From Candidatus Chloroploca asiatica (GTDB lineage Bacteria > Chloroflexota > Chloroflexia > Chloroflexales > Chloroflexaceae), in contig NZ_LYXE01000182.1 of assembly GCF_002532075.1 (NCBI RefSeq), positions 1-64,000 on the forward strand: a DNA stretch of 64,000 bases, read 5' to 3'. The notes beneath the pieces are model-generated. The model was not told the DNA's origin. It was given only the letters and a program-made list of their open reading frames with translations, and made no database searches. Below, in pieces: positions 26,724 through 35,800 of this stretch (positions within the stretch are counted from its first letter, which is position 1; every line of letters starts with the position of its first letter). Made by a program: the position numbers and the translations under genes.

Positions 26724-26747
26724 AGGCGCAGTTCCTCGGTGTTTCAA

Positions 26748-27045
26748 CTGGTAAAAAATAGTTATAGAAGCGAATTATTTACAGGATAGTTCCAGTATAG
26801 CATAACCAGGGAACATGTACCGTGCGGAAGAGGACAGAGCTTTTGTCCACCCGTTTGTGCACCTTCTTCTCTTGCGGCAGCGGGTGTGATCTGATTTACT
26901 GCACATGCTCTACCTGGGTGCCGGAATAGACTGGGAAATGGCGAAAAACTGGTATTCAAGGTGTGATCTGATTTACTGCACATGCTCTACCTGGGTGCCG
27001 GAATAGACTGGGAAATGGCAAAAAACTGGTATTCAAAAGGAGATC
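26748..27045. other. Divergent promoter region with 77-bp tandem repeat
   Basis: It separates the regulator from the hydrolase. Bases 26748-26810 are AT-rich (promoter-like). The 77-bp duplication occupies 26883-27036. No gene is seen. Confidence 0.6.
26883..27036 (+). repeat. Two tandem 77-bp copies upstream of the hydrolase
   Basis: GGTGTGATCTGATTTACTGC starts copy 1 at 26883 and copy 2 at 26960, and both end CTGGTATTCAA. They differ at one position (GGCG versus GGCA). The second copy ends four bases before the ribosome site AAGGAG. This is a recent tandem duplication of a control region. Confidence 0.9.
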
Positions 27046-27936
27046 ATGCGAACCGAGATCACATTCGCTGTTGACGAAAGCCAATGTGCGGCCTGGCTCT
27101 ATGAGCCGGACACAACTGGCCCACACCCGTGTGTTGTTATGGCGCACGGCTTTACCCTGGTTCGTGAGCAGCGGCTCGACGCCTACGCCGAGCGGTTTGC
27201 CGCTGCCGGCCTCGCGGTGTTCCTGTTTGACTATCGCCACTTCGGTGCGAGCCAGGGTGAACCACGACAACTACTCAGCATTCGGCGCCAGTTGCAAGAT
27301 TGGGAAGCGGCGATCGCTGCCGCGCGCGGCCTCCCCGCCATTGATGCAACACGCATTGCCCTGGTCGGCGGATCACTGAGTGGTGGTCACGTACAGACCG
27401 TAGCGGCCCGTGACTCGACGATCGCCGCCGTGGTTGCGCAAGTGCCATGGTGTGATGGCCTACGGAACCTTCCGGCTCTTGGGCTAGGCCCCATTCTGCG
27501 CTTGAGCCTCGCCGGACTGCGGGATGTGATTGGGGCGCTGCTCGGCCAGGCACCCTACTACATCCCTGCAGCCGGGCCACCCGGCGCAGTCGCGGCCATG
27601 ACCACCCCCGATGCGGTTACGGGATTGGCCAAGATGACCCCGCCCGGGTCAACCTGGCGCAACGAAGTTGCGGCGCGGATTGCGCTCACGATTGGCCTGT
27701 ATCGTCCTGGGGCAACAGCGCACCGCATCCGCTGCCCGATCCTCTACATCGCTGCCGAGCAAGATCGGATTGCCCCCGCCCAGTTTGTATATGACACCGC
27801 GAGGCACGCCCCACACGCTGAGCTCAAGCGCTATCCCGGAGGACACTTCGACGTCTTCGTGCCCCCGCTGTGGGACGAGGTCGTGACGGCGCAGGTGGAG
27901 TTTCTGGAGCGCCATCTGGTTCGGCGCAGTGCGTAG
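27046..27936 (+). CDS. Alpha/beta hydrolase (dienelactone hydrolase/peptidase S15-like)
   Basis: 296 residues. The oxyanion region VVMAHGFTLVREQRLDAYAE, the nucleophile elbow GGSLSGGH (Ser about residue 111), an acid in IAAEQDRIAP (about 242-247) and the terminal His in YPGGHFDVF (about 270) form a complete triad. The fold resembles the acetyl-xylan/dienelactone-type hydrolases without a signal peptide, so it is cytoplasmic. AAAAGGAGATC precedes the ATG. Its promoter region is duplicated in tandem. AraC follows 41 bases downstream and may regulate it. The substrate is unknown. Confidence 0.83.
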   Translation: MRTEITFAVDESQCAAWLYEPDTTGPHPCVVMAHGFTLVREQRLDAYAERFAAAGLAVFLFDYRHFGASQGEPRQLLSIRRQLQDWEAAIAAARGLPAIDATRIALVGGSLSGGHVQTVAARDSTIAAVVAQVPWCDGLRNLPALGLGPILRLSLAGLRDVIGALLGQAPYYIPAAGPPGAVAAMTTPDAVTGLAKMTPPGSTWRNEVAARIALTIGLYRPGATAHRIRCPILYIAAEQDRIAPAQFVYDTARHAPHAELKRYPGGHFDVFVPPLWDEVVTAQVEFLERHLVRRSA

Positions 27937-27977
27937 CAAGTACCGTCTTCGACGGTAGTCACCAGAAGGAGCACACA

Positions 27978-28919
27978 ATGAGTAACGCGGTGCAGGCCCC
28001 CCTGGTCTCCAGCACCGACTTCGACCTGGCCAGCGTCGCACCCTTTCAGCTGCTGCACGCCGAGCACGCTGATATGCCCGACGGCATCCAGGTGATGGGC
28101 GCTGAGTTTGTACACCGCGCCCACGGCTTTGAGCTACCGATGTACGAGGAATACACCATCACCTGTCCATTGCGGTCAGTTGTGGAGCTGCGCGGCACCC
28201 TGGGGCGCCCGTTCCACACGACCTTGCAGCCCGGCATGCTGCACATCGTTCCACGCGGTGAGGCGGGCAGTTATCACTACCGCTGCCAGGAACCACCGTC
28301 CATGGGCATCTTCTTCCTTGCGCCGCGCGTGTTGGCGCGGGTCGCTGAGGAGACAATCGAGTGTGACTCGGCCCACCTCAACCTGCTGCCGCGCACGGCC
28401 GAGCCCGACGCACTGCTCTACGAGCTCTGCCAGGCCTTTCTGGGCGAATTGCTGAACGGAGGCATCGCCGGCAAACTGTACCTGGAATCGCTGACCCAGA
28501 CCATGGCGGTGCATCTGCTGCGCCGGCATAGCACCATGGCTTGCCACACCCTGGCGAGGGCAGAGGCGCAGCCGGAACTGCGACTGCGGCGGGTGCAGGA
28601 GTTCATCGAGGCCAATCTGCACCGGCAGATCAGCCTGGCCGACATTGCAGCGGAAGTACACCTCAGCCCGTACCATCTCGGCCGGGTCTTCAAACGGGCC
28701 ACCGGAGTATCATTGCACCAGTACCTGATCGCGCAGCGCCTAGAGCGCGGGCGAGCGCTGCTGGAAAGCGGCGACTACACCATCAACGAGGTCGCCACCC
28801 TGGTCGGCTTTGCCGCTCACAGCCACTTCAACCTGCACTTCAAGCGCCGCTATGGCGTGCCGCCCTCGGCAGTGGGGCCAAAGCGCAGGGTTGGGTTGGC
28901 ACCTCACTGGCCTGGGTAA
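27978..28919 (+). CDS. AraC-family transcriptional regulator
   Basis: 313 residues. The N-terminal half is an AraC-type cupin sensor (LPMYEEYTITCPLRSVVELR). The C-terminal 100 residues carry both HTH units: ISLADIAAEVHLSPYHLGRV and the second with YTINEVATLVGFAAHSHFNL, followed by HFKRRYGVPPSAV. It starts behind AGAAGGAGCACACA. It lies 41 bases downstream of the hydrolase and probably controls it. The first 362 bases, with the leader, are duplicated at 31215-31576. Effector unknown. Confidence 0.92.
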   Translation: MSNAVQAPLVSSTDFDLASVAPFQLLHAEHADMPDGIQVMGAEFVHRAHGFELPMYEEYTITCPLRSVVELRGTLGRPFHTTLQPGMLHIVPRGEAGSYHYRCQEPPSMGIFFLAPRVLARVAEETIECDSAHLNLLPRTAEPDALLYELCQAFLGELLNGGIAGKLYLESLTQTMAVHLLRRHSTMACHTLARAEAQPELRLRRVQEFIEANLHRQISLADIAAEVHLSPYHLGRVFKRATGVSLHQYLIAQRLERGRALLESGDYTINEVATLVGFAAHSHFNLHFKRRYGVPPSAVGPKRRVGLAPHWPG

Positions 28920-29283
28920 TCAGCCGCTGCGCCAGCGCGACTGCATCTGCAAGCGGTAAGACCTGTGCCGCCATGCCGGCTGCCGTAAAGCCCTCCTGGC
29001 CAGGCACACTGAGCAACTGCGCCGGGAGATCGGTGATCTCGGGGAGCTGCAGGAGCCAGTTCCCGTTCGCCGGGCCGAGGTGCGCGCTCACCGCGAGCAG
29101 TTGCGCCGCTGCCTGTGCGTTACCCAGATGCACCAGCAGGAAGTTCGCGACCAGCGGCAAGAGTACCTGCTGCTCTTCCGGCGTGGCTGCGATTGCCAGG
29201 CTCTGCGCGAGCTGGTCGCGCTGTTTCGCGCCGTAGAGCACGAAGAAAAGCTGAGCAGTGGTATTGAGAAAGGAATGCACAAT
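28917..29283 (-). pseudogene. Remnant of a TPR/NB-ARC regulator C-terminus
   Basis: A coherent minus-strand frame without its own start reads EEQQVLLPLVANFLLVHLGN, then AAAQLLAVSAHLGPANGNWL and later AGMAAQVLPLADAVALAQRL. Its residue pattern parallels the last 90 residues of the frameshifted regulator at 23777-24262 (AAxLAAAxxHLG...LPxQL...). It is truncated at one side by the AraC gene and at the other by the RidA gene. It looks like a leftover from rearrangement. Confidence 0.4.
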
Positions 29284-29725
29284 GCGTGAGACGCTCAGTC
29301 CGCAGCCGCGGATGTTGATCAATCCCGCAGGCACAGAGGGATTGTACACGACGTGGCAGTTTTCGCAAGGCGTGCGAGTTGGCGAAATGATCTGGACCGC
29401 GGGCCAGCTCGGGGTTGACGGCGAGGGTCGCTTCGGCACCACGCTTGAAGATCAGGCGCGGCTGGCCTTTATTAATCTGCGCAGCGTGTTGGAAGCCGGC
29501 GGCAGCTCGCCCGCCGACGTCGTCGAACTGGTGACCTATCACCTGGCGATGGATGAACTGCCACGCTTTGCCGCAGTGAAAGCCGAGTTCTTCCCCCAGA
29601 ACTACCCCACCTGGACAGTCGTCGGCGTAACGGCGCTGGCCTTGCCCGAGCTGCTGGTAGAGGTGAAGGCGGTGGCGGTGGTTGGGAGCGGGCTACCGCA
29701 AAACGCGGAGCCCGCCGACGCATAA
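29282..29725 (+). CDS. RidA/YjgF-family protein
   Basis: 147 residues, slightly longer than the usual 125-130. The family pattern is clear: FSQGVRVGEMIWTAGQLGVD (about residues 28-47), LRSVLEAGGSSPADVVELVT (about 68-87) and the VEVKAVAVV strand at the end. The archetypal Arg of the deaminase site (usually in a R..V.V..LP.. segment) is replaced by VGVTALALPELL, so this may be a non-RidA YjgF subgroup. The ATG at 29282 has a weak ribosome site. It sits in the rearranged region between an AraC gene and secreted proteins. Confidence 0.8.
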   Translation: MRETLSPQPRMLINPAGTEGLYTTWQFSQGVRVGEMIWTAGQLGVDGEGRFGTTLEDQARLAFINLRSVLEAGGSSPADVVELVTYHLAMDELPRFAAVKAEFFPQNYPTWTVVGVTALALPELLVEVKAVAVVGSGLPQNAEPADA

Positions 29726-29864
29726 CGCCCGAGCAGGGCAGCACGTTCCATCGACGGGACAAAAGCGCACGATTCCGCAAGGATAGCGCACGATTATTGA
29801 AGGCGCACTGGCATGGGGGGTGGTATAAGTTTGGTACCGATTCTATCAGAATGGAGCACGAGAT

Positions 29865-30821
29865 ATGGTTTGGCTCAGACGGAGTTTGTCCTCCTCGCTT
29901 ATCTTGACAGTGGTTGTCATTGCAATCTTCGCAATCTTCTTCTCCGGGTTCGGCATCGCAGCGAGCCGGGTTCAGGGCACAGTGTCTACAGCTGATGCTA
30001 TCGGGTCAAGCTTCACGTATCGTGGCCAACTCCAAAGCGCCGACGGGCCGGTGTCTACAACCTGCGACTTCCAGTTTGAGCTATGGGATGCAGAGTCGGA
30101 TGGTGCGCAAATTGGTGCGACGCAAAGCATCAACAGTGTCGCCGTCCAGGAGGGCTTGTTTGCGGTCACGCTCAATGGTGGCGGTGAGTTTGGCCCCAAC
30201 GCCTTTTCAGGTGCAGCACGCTGGCTTGAGATAAGTGTTCGCTGCCCTCAGGACGCCCTCTTCACGATACTCGCTCCGCGGCAAGCTCTGACGGCCTCGC
30301 CCTACGCCATCACCAGCGCCTCGGCCAACGGGTTACGGGGGCACCCGGTGGGCGACGCTCAGCCTGCGGAAGGCCAGGTGCTTGGTTGGGATGGCACCCA
30401 GTGGCTACCACAGACTTTGCCGACTGATATCGCGACAACTGCGCTTCTCGAGGGCTCGATCACTACTGCTAGGCCTGGTGAGTTGTGGGTAGGACCACTC
30501 GTGACCGTTACGACGACCGTTAGTCAGCGCATTACGATGAGCGCATCGGTATCTGTAGCCACATTAAGCGATACAGCGACCCTGCTGCTTCTGCTCTGTT
30601 ATCTTCCAGAAGGGTCATCACAAGGTGCTGCAGCTCAATTCATTCAGGAGGTCGAAGTCAGCCCCTCACAGTCACTTCTCCCGGCCGCCACGACCATTAC
30701 GCCTGGCCCTGGTACGTGGCTGGTAGGTATTTGTTTGCAAAACACCGACAACACAGGAGCGCAGCAGTTGGAATTACGCAACAACGGCTTTGTGCATGGG
30801 TGGGTAATGGTGACGAACTAA
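29865..30821 (+). CDS. Secreted/surface protein with FTYRGQL-type domain
   Basis: 318 residues. An N-terminal hydrophobic segment (SSSLILTVVVIAIFAIFFSG) acts as signal or anchor. The next part (SFTYRGQLQSADGPVSTTCD, FQFELWDAESDGAQIGATQS, NGLFAVTLNGG pattern, SARWLEISVR-like) matches a beta-sandwich domain common in secreted proteins of Chloroflexota and relatives, ending in LTASPYAI. The C-terminal half is Thr/Ser-rich and beta-strand-like, with no recognised domain. GGAGCACGAG precedes the ATG. The next secreted gene follows 11 bases later, so they are likely co-transcribed. Function unknown. Confidence 0.7.
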   Translation: MVWLRRSLSSSLILTVVVIAIFAIFFSGFGIAASRVQGTVSTADAIGSSFTYRGQLQSADGPVSTTCDFQFELWDAESDGAQIGATQSINSVAVQEGLFAVTLNGGGEFGPNAFSGAARWLEISVRCPQDALFTILAPRQALTASPYAITSASANGLRGHPVGDAQPAEGQVLGWDGTQWLPQTLPTDIATTALLEGSITTARPGELWVGPLVTVTTTVSQRITMSASVSVATLSDTATLLLLLCYLPEGSSQGAAAQFIQEVEVSPSQSLLPAATTITPGPGTWLVGICLQNTDNTGAQQLELRNNGFVHGWVMVTN

Positions 30822-30832
30822 AGGGGGCTTTG

Positions 30833-31144
30833 GTGAACAAGGCTATTATGTGGCAGACCGTTCTGCTCTCGATGGTTCTGGCAGGGCTCGTGATCTTCGG
30901 TGCGCTGTCAGCCGAGGCCCAGGGCAACAATTTCAGGATCGTCTGGTGGAGCACTGCCGCCGGCGGGGCTAGCGTGAGCGCATCGGAGAAGTATCGCCTG
31001 GATGGTGCTGTGGGCAATGTGAGCAATGAGCAGGCCGCTGGCGGAATCTACCAACTCAGTGAGGATGCCCTGCCACCGCCCCAGGCCAGCAGTGACAAAC
31101 ATCGTCTGTATCTGCCCTTGCTAACGACATCCGCCCCTCAGTGA
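30833..31144 (+). CDS. Small secreted protein ending LYLPLL (GTG start)
   Basis: 103 residues from GTG at 30833, chosen because AAGGGGGCTT sits at 30821-30830 and the signal peptide begins just after. VLLSMVLAGLVIFGALSAEA is the signal, with cleavage likely after AEA. The mature part (FRIVWWSTAAGGASVSASEK, YRLDGAVGN) resembles a small beta-rich segment. The C-terminus is HRLYLPLLTTSAPQ, related to the YLPLVxR tails of larger surface proteins in this window. It follows the previous secreted gene closely. No known function. Confidence 0.65.
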   Translation: MNKAIMWQTVLLSMVLAGLVIFGALSAEAQGNNFRIVWWSTAAGGASVSASEKYRLDGAVGNVSNEQAAGGIYQLSEDALPPPQASSDKHRLYLPLLTTSAPQ

Positions 31145-31214
31145 CGGCGCCCAAGCCCGAGGGCCGGGGCTTCAGAGGACGAGTCAACCAGGTTGGCAGG
31201 CACCGCCACCAACC

Positions 31215-31576
31215 TCGACGGTAGTCACCAGAAGGAGCACACAATGAGTAACGCGGTGCAGGCCCCCCTGGTCTCCAGCACCGTCTTCGACCTTGCCAGC
31301 ATCGCCCCTTACCAGCGTCTGACCGAAGATGCCGAGCATATGCCCGACGGCATCCATGTGTTCGGTGCCGCGTTCCTGCATCGTGATCTGGCATTGCAAC
31401 TGCCGATGCACGAGCAGTACATCATCACCGGCCCGCTGCAGGCAGTGGTCGATCTGCGCGGCACCCTGGGCCGCCCGTTCCACACGACGCTGCGGCCCGG
31501 CACGATCCACATTGTTCCCCGCGGCGAGCCAGCGGCATACCACTACCGGTGCCAGGAGACGCCGACCATGGGCATC
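31215..31576 (+). repeat. Duplicate of the AraC leader and 5' half (source 27949-28310)
   Basis: TCGACGGTAGTCACCAGAAG opens both copies, and both end at ATGGGCATC. Length is 362 bases in each, with scattered substitutions. The copy includes the ribosome site and the AraC start codon. Confidence 0.85.
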
Positions 31577-32146
31577 ATCGATGGCTCCATTGCCCAGACC
31601 CGTGACATGGAAGATACGCTCTGGCACTGCGGCATCACCGAGGGCAACGATATGAGCATCGCCGTTCAGTTGCCCCTCGGCGGGCAGCAGGATGCCACGC
31701 CCGCGCAGTGGGAGGCGACGACCCGCCTATTCGATGAACTCATCGCACATTTCGGCATGGCAGGGCGCCGTAGCGTCCTTGGCCACCAGGAGTGGTCGGA
31801 TAATATTTGCCCGGGACCCAAGTTGATGCCTCGCCTACAGTTCTGGCGGGACAATGAGCAATTTGTCGAGTTGGTCAAGGCGGATAAGTCCCAACAGCCT
31901 CCGCCTCCGTCGGCGGACGGGCCGGAACAATCTTTGCGCTACCTTGTCATATTCGATGAGTTGCACGTCCGCGCCGAACCCAGCGTCGATGCGGTGGTTA
32001 TCATGACTCTGCGCCAGGGCGAAACCCTGGTGGCAAACGGGCTCGTGAGCGGCGAAACCCTTGGCGACAGCGCTAACTGGGTGGCTCTGGCCGACCCGCA
32101 GGGCTTCGTCCACGAGCATCTCCTGCGCCCTCTTGAGCAGGGCTAG
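31244..32146 (+). pseudogene. Chimera: AraC cupin half fused to C-terminal half of a PGRP-type amidase with SH3
   Basis: 300 residues in one unbroken frame. Residues 1-110 copy the AraC cupin sensor (MSNAVQAPLVSSTVFDLASI start). At MGII the sequence changes to amidase_2/PGRP: LWHCGITEGNDMSIAVQLPL, then SVLGHQEWSDNICPGPKLMP, which retains the second zinc His and CPGP. The first zinc His and the catalytic N-terminal part are missing. Residues 230-300 form a bacterial SH3-like domain (YLVIFDELHVRAEPSVDAVV). No signal peptide exists, so the protein would be cytoplasmic. It is a fusion made by a duplication-deletion event and is probably nonfunctional, though the frame is open and the ribosome site is copied. 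Confidence 0.7.
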
Positions 32147-32227
32147 CTTCGATCACGCCGCAATCGTAGGCTCTACCACGGCTAGTCAGGGGTGGGGGAT
32201 GCCTCCACGTTGTGCCTCCCCACCCCT

Positions 32228-32494
32228 ATGCGAGAGCGTACTGGACTGGTGCAGCCCGCTGGTCTGCCGATCCCTGCCGCTGATCGCAGCGCAGACGGCG
32301 CGCTGGTGCGGCGCTGGAGCCTGGCGACCGGGCTGGCTACCCCGGCCAGTGAGTTGCCCGCAAACACGACGATCTTCATCTACCTGCGCCTGCTCGACGG
32401 TGCCGGCAACCCGAGCGAACGTGTGCTGACGCAGCAGATCACCCTGCCCACAGTGACTCTGCCCACCGTAATGCTGCCGCTGGTACGGCGGTAG
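32228..32494 (+). pseudogene. C-terminal fragment of a surface protein ending MLPLVRR
   Basis: About 88 residues (ATG at 32228, or further upstream) without a signal peptide or domain start. The end ELPANTTIFIYLRLLDGAGN then LPTVTLPTVMLPLVRR looks like the tail of a secreted Ig-like protein, including the LPLVxR terminal motif found on the 1535-aa and 1096-aa proteins. It follows the chimera and precedes a repeat cluster, so it fits a rearrangement scar. Confidence 0.45.
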
Positions 32495-32519
32495 ATCGTC
32501 GCGCACCTTAGCGCAGACA

Positions 32520-32660
32520 CCCCCGTAAGGCCGAAGCACGCGCCCACCAGCACCCCGTCAACCAGCCCCCACCCCCGGTGCGCGTGCTTCGGCCCACCCA
32601 CCCTTGCCCCCCCCACGCCCCCACACCCCGCACGCGTGCTTCGGCCCACCCATCCTCGCC
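32520..32660. repeat. GCGTGCTTCGGCCCACCC repeat words
   Basis: GTAAGGCCGAAGCACGCGCC (32526-32545) is followed by direct-strand GCGCGTGCTTCGGCCCACCC (about 32580) and GCGTGCTTCGGCCCACCCAT (about 32634). The same words recur at 63355-63375 and 63577-63616. C-rich spacers lie between them. No coding signal. Confidence 0.65.
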
Positions 32661-32675
32661 CCCGCCACACATCCA

Positions 32676-32726
32676 GGGCTACGCTGAAAATGGGGGAACC
32701 ACGTTCCCCCATTTTCAGCGTAGCCC
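32676..32726. repeat. Perfect 24-bp inverted repeat with 3-base loop
   Basis: GGGCTACGCTGAAAATGGGG plus GAAC (32676-32699), loop CAC (32700-32702), and the exact complement (32703-32726). One arm also occurs at 6863-6887. The hairpin lies just before the TATAAT box of the 1535-aa surface protein gene, so it could insulate that gene from upstream transcription. Confidence 0.85.
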
Positions 32727-32750
32727 CCGCCACAGACCAGCACGGTACGT

Positions 32751-32756
32751 TATAAT
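32751..32756 (+). promoter_or_regulatory. -10 box TATAAT for the 1535-aa surface protein gene
   Basis: A consensus TATAAT lies 55 bases before the ATG at 32812, after the hairpin. No consensus -35 is seen at 17 bases (GC-rich region), so an activator may be needed. Confidence 0.5.
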
Positions 32757-32811
32757 ACCAATGAGCGTTGGTCACCCTGCGTACACCAAACCACGTTGAA
32801 AGGAGCCACCT

Positions 32812-35800
32812 ATGAGCCGTTTGCTTGCCCGGCTGTTGCTGGCGCTGAGCCTCATTCTGGTGGGTCTAGGTTGGCCTGCGCCCAGGGCCAATGCTGCCGT
32901 TAGCATCGTGGTTGATCCAAGTGCCGGGGATGCTGACAACAATAGTGATGGCAAGTGTTCGCTCTACGAGGCGTTGCAGGCCATTGCTGACCAGGGCGTC
33001 TACCATCAGTGCGACGCCAGCGGTAACGGGCCATATGCGATCAGTTTCAGCACCCCTGGCCCGCTTCAATTGAGCGATCCTTTGAAGGATTTGCCCAGCA
33101 TTAGTGCCGATCTTCTGATGATTGGCCCGGTCACCATTGTGGGACGACCCGAGGGAAACAGCCCGATCTTTGTGATCAATGGCGGTGGCAGCCTGAGTCT
33201 TACCAACTTGACGCTGACCAAAGGCGCGCCAGCCATCCGGGTCGCCATTGGTGGCACGCTCAATGCAGCCGGGGTCAGTTTTCTTGATAATGTCGCCACC
33301 GTTGGCGATGGCGGGGCCATTCGCAGCGAGGGGGCCCTGCAGATTGCCGGGAGCCTGTTTACGGGCAATGGGGCCGATGGCAGCGATGGCGGCGGCGCGA
33401 TCTGGGCGGCCGGCAGTGATCCGGCTCGGATTGCCGGGTCGATCTTTTCGGGTAATCGGGCCTTGCGCAGTGGTGGCGCAATCTATGCGATCGCGCCGCT
33501 TGAACTGACCGATGTGATCCTTGATGGCAACCTGGCTTTCGCCAGCGATCCCAATAACAATGGGGTCGAGGGCGATCCCGGTGATAACTATGATGCCCAG
33601 GGCGGCGGCGCACTCTATGTGCGGAACAATGGGGCCAACCCGGATGCCGCGCGCCTTACCCGGGTGATCATGACCGGCAATCTGAGCCTCCGTGGCAATG
33701 GTGGTGGCTTGCATGTCGCCCCCAACAGTGCCGTCACGGTGCGTGATAGTGTGCTGAGTGGCAATATCGCTGGTTCGCCTGGCAATGATCGCCGGGGTGG
33801 GGCCGTAGCCAATTTTGGCGGCCTGACGACCATTGTGCGCAGTGTGCTGCTCAACAATCTGGTGACGGGCAGCGGTGGTGCAATTGCGAACAGTGGCGAC
33901 TTTGGTCTGAGCCTCGCTAATGTGGAATTGACCGCCAATGCAGCGACTGCCAATGGCGGCGGGCTGTTCAATGAAGACCCTGGCGGCGGCGCTGCTATTG
34001 TGGATCTGCGCAACGTGACGATCACCGCCAATAGTGCCGGAGGCCAGGGGGCGGCGCTGTTCAACCAGCCTAGTGGCACGCTGCGGTTGGTGAATACGGC
34101 GCTGGTGGGCGGCTGCGCGGGGGGAAGCCTTACCTCGCTCGGCCATAACCTGGATGATGGCAGCAGTTGTGGGTTGAACCAACCCGGCGATCTGAGTGCG
34201 ACCAGCGCGAGCTTTGAGGCGCCGAGTTTCAATGGCGGCCCGCTCAGTCCGATGCTGACCAGCCGTCCAACGGGGGCCAGTCCGTTGCGTGATGCGGGCG
34301 ATCCGGCCACTTGTGCCAATCCACCGGTTGATAACCAGGATGTGCGGGGTTTTAGTCGCCCCAAAGGCAACCGCTGCGATATTGGGGCCTTCGAACTCCC
34401 TGCCCCGGCCCCGGTAACGAGCCTGACCCCGCTGCCACCCGGGCCGCTCAATTTTGGCAATGTGACGGTGGGCAATAGCCAGCAACTGAGCATCGAGCTC
34501 TCTAATACGGGCGATGCTCCGCTCACGCTGAGCACGGCGCAGCTTAGTGGGCTAGCTGCGGCAAGCTTTAGCGTTATATCGAGCATCCCGCTCACGCTTG
34601 ATCCGGGCACGAGTGGCAGCCTGAATCTGGCTTGTGCGCCAACAGGGACACCGGGGCTGCGTAGCGCGACGCTGAGCTTGAGCAGTGACGACCCGGCTCA
34701 GCCGACCCTGAACTATGTCTTGAGTTGCAACGCCGTCGCCGCACCGACGCCTGGTTTTGCGAGCAATCCGGCGGCTCCTGGCCCGCTTGATGTTGGCCAA
34801 GCTCTGGTGGGTGGCAGCCGTGACCGCAGCCTGAGTCTTCGTGAGGTTGGCGGGGCGAGCCTGACGATCAGTGGCCTCAGTCTGGGTGGGCTCAATCCCG
34901 GCGATTTTAGCCTGGTGGGCTGGAATGGCAATGATCCGATCACCATCCCTGATGGCGGTGCGCCGATGGATCTTGGCCTGCGCTGCACGCCGAGTGCGCC
35001 GGGCCTGCGTGCCGCCACGCTCAGCATGAGCACCAACGACCCGCAACAACCCACGGTCACTTTCGACGTGAGTTGCCAGGGCGTGCGTCCACTGCAACCA
35101 CCGCTGGCCCCGTTCGCCCTTGGGCAGGCCGGCACCGGGGCCAGCAGCGGGCCGCACGGGTTGGCGATCAGCCCCGATGGCCAGCACCTCTATCTGGCAG
35201 CCCAGACCGGCGACCGCTTGATCATGCTGCGGCGCAGTCCCAGTGGGGCGTTGCAAGTCGGGGCCACCTACCAGCACAATGCAACCCTGCCCGAAGGCAC
35301 GCTGCGCCTGGACGGTCCGCGTTATGTGGCGGTCAGCCCTGATGGGCGCAATGTGTATGTGACAGCTAGTGCCAGCGACACTGTCACCGCTTTTGCGCGT
35401 GAGACAACCACCGGGTTGCTGACCCTGATTGATACGGTGCAGCAGGGTGATAGCTATGGTTGCCGCGTGCGCCCGCCGCCCCAGGCCATCGAATGTGCCG
35501 GCACGATCAGCAGCCTCGATAATCCCCAGGGCCTTGTGGTTAGTCCCGACGGGCGCCATGTCATCGTGGCGAGCGCCACCGGCCACCTGACCGTGCTGAG
35601 CCGGGCAGAGAATGGCGGTCTACGCGGCCTCTTCCCCACCGGGCCGCGCTTTGTGATGAGCCTGAATCGTAGTGAGTTGGCCGGGGCACGCGGGCTGGCC
35701 ATCAGCCCAGAGGGGAGCAATCTCTATGTAGCGGGCTATACCAACAATCAGTTGGTTGGCATTACGCGAAACCCGGCCAACGGCCACCTCAGCTTCAACG

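Noticed and set aside
32866-34485. Long minus-strand open frame inside the 1535-aa gene
   Set aside because: It has no family resemblance and low-complexity composition, and arises from GC-rich third positions of the plus-strand gene.
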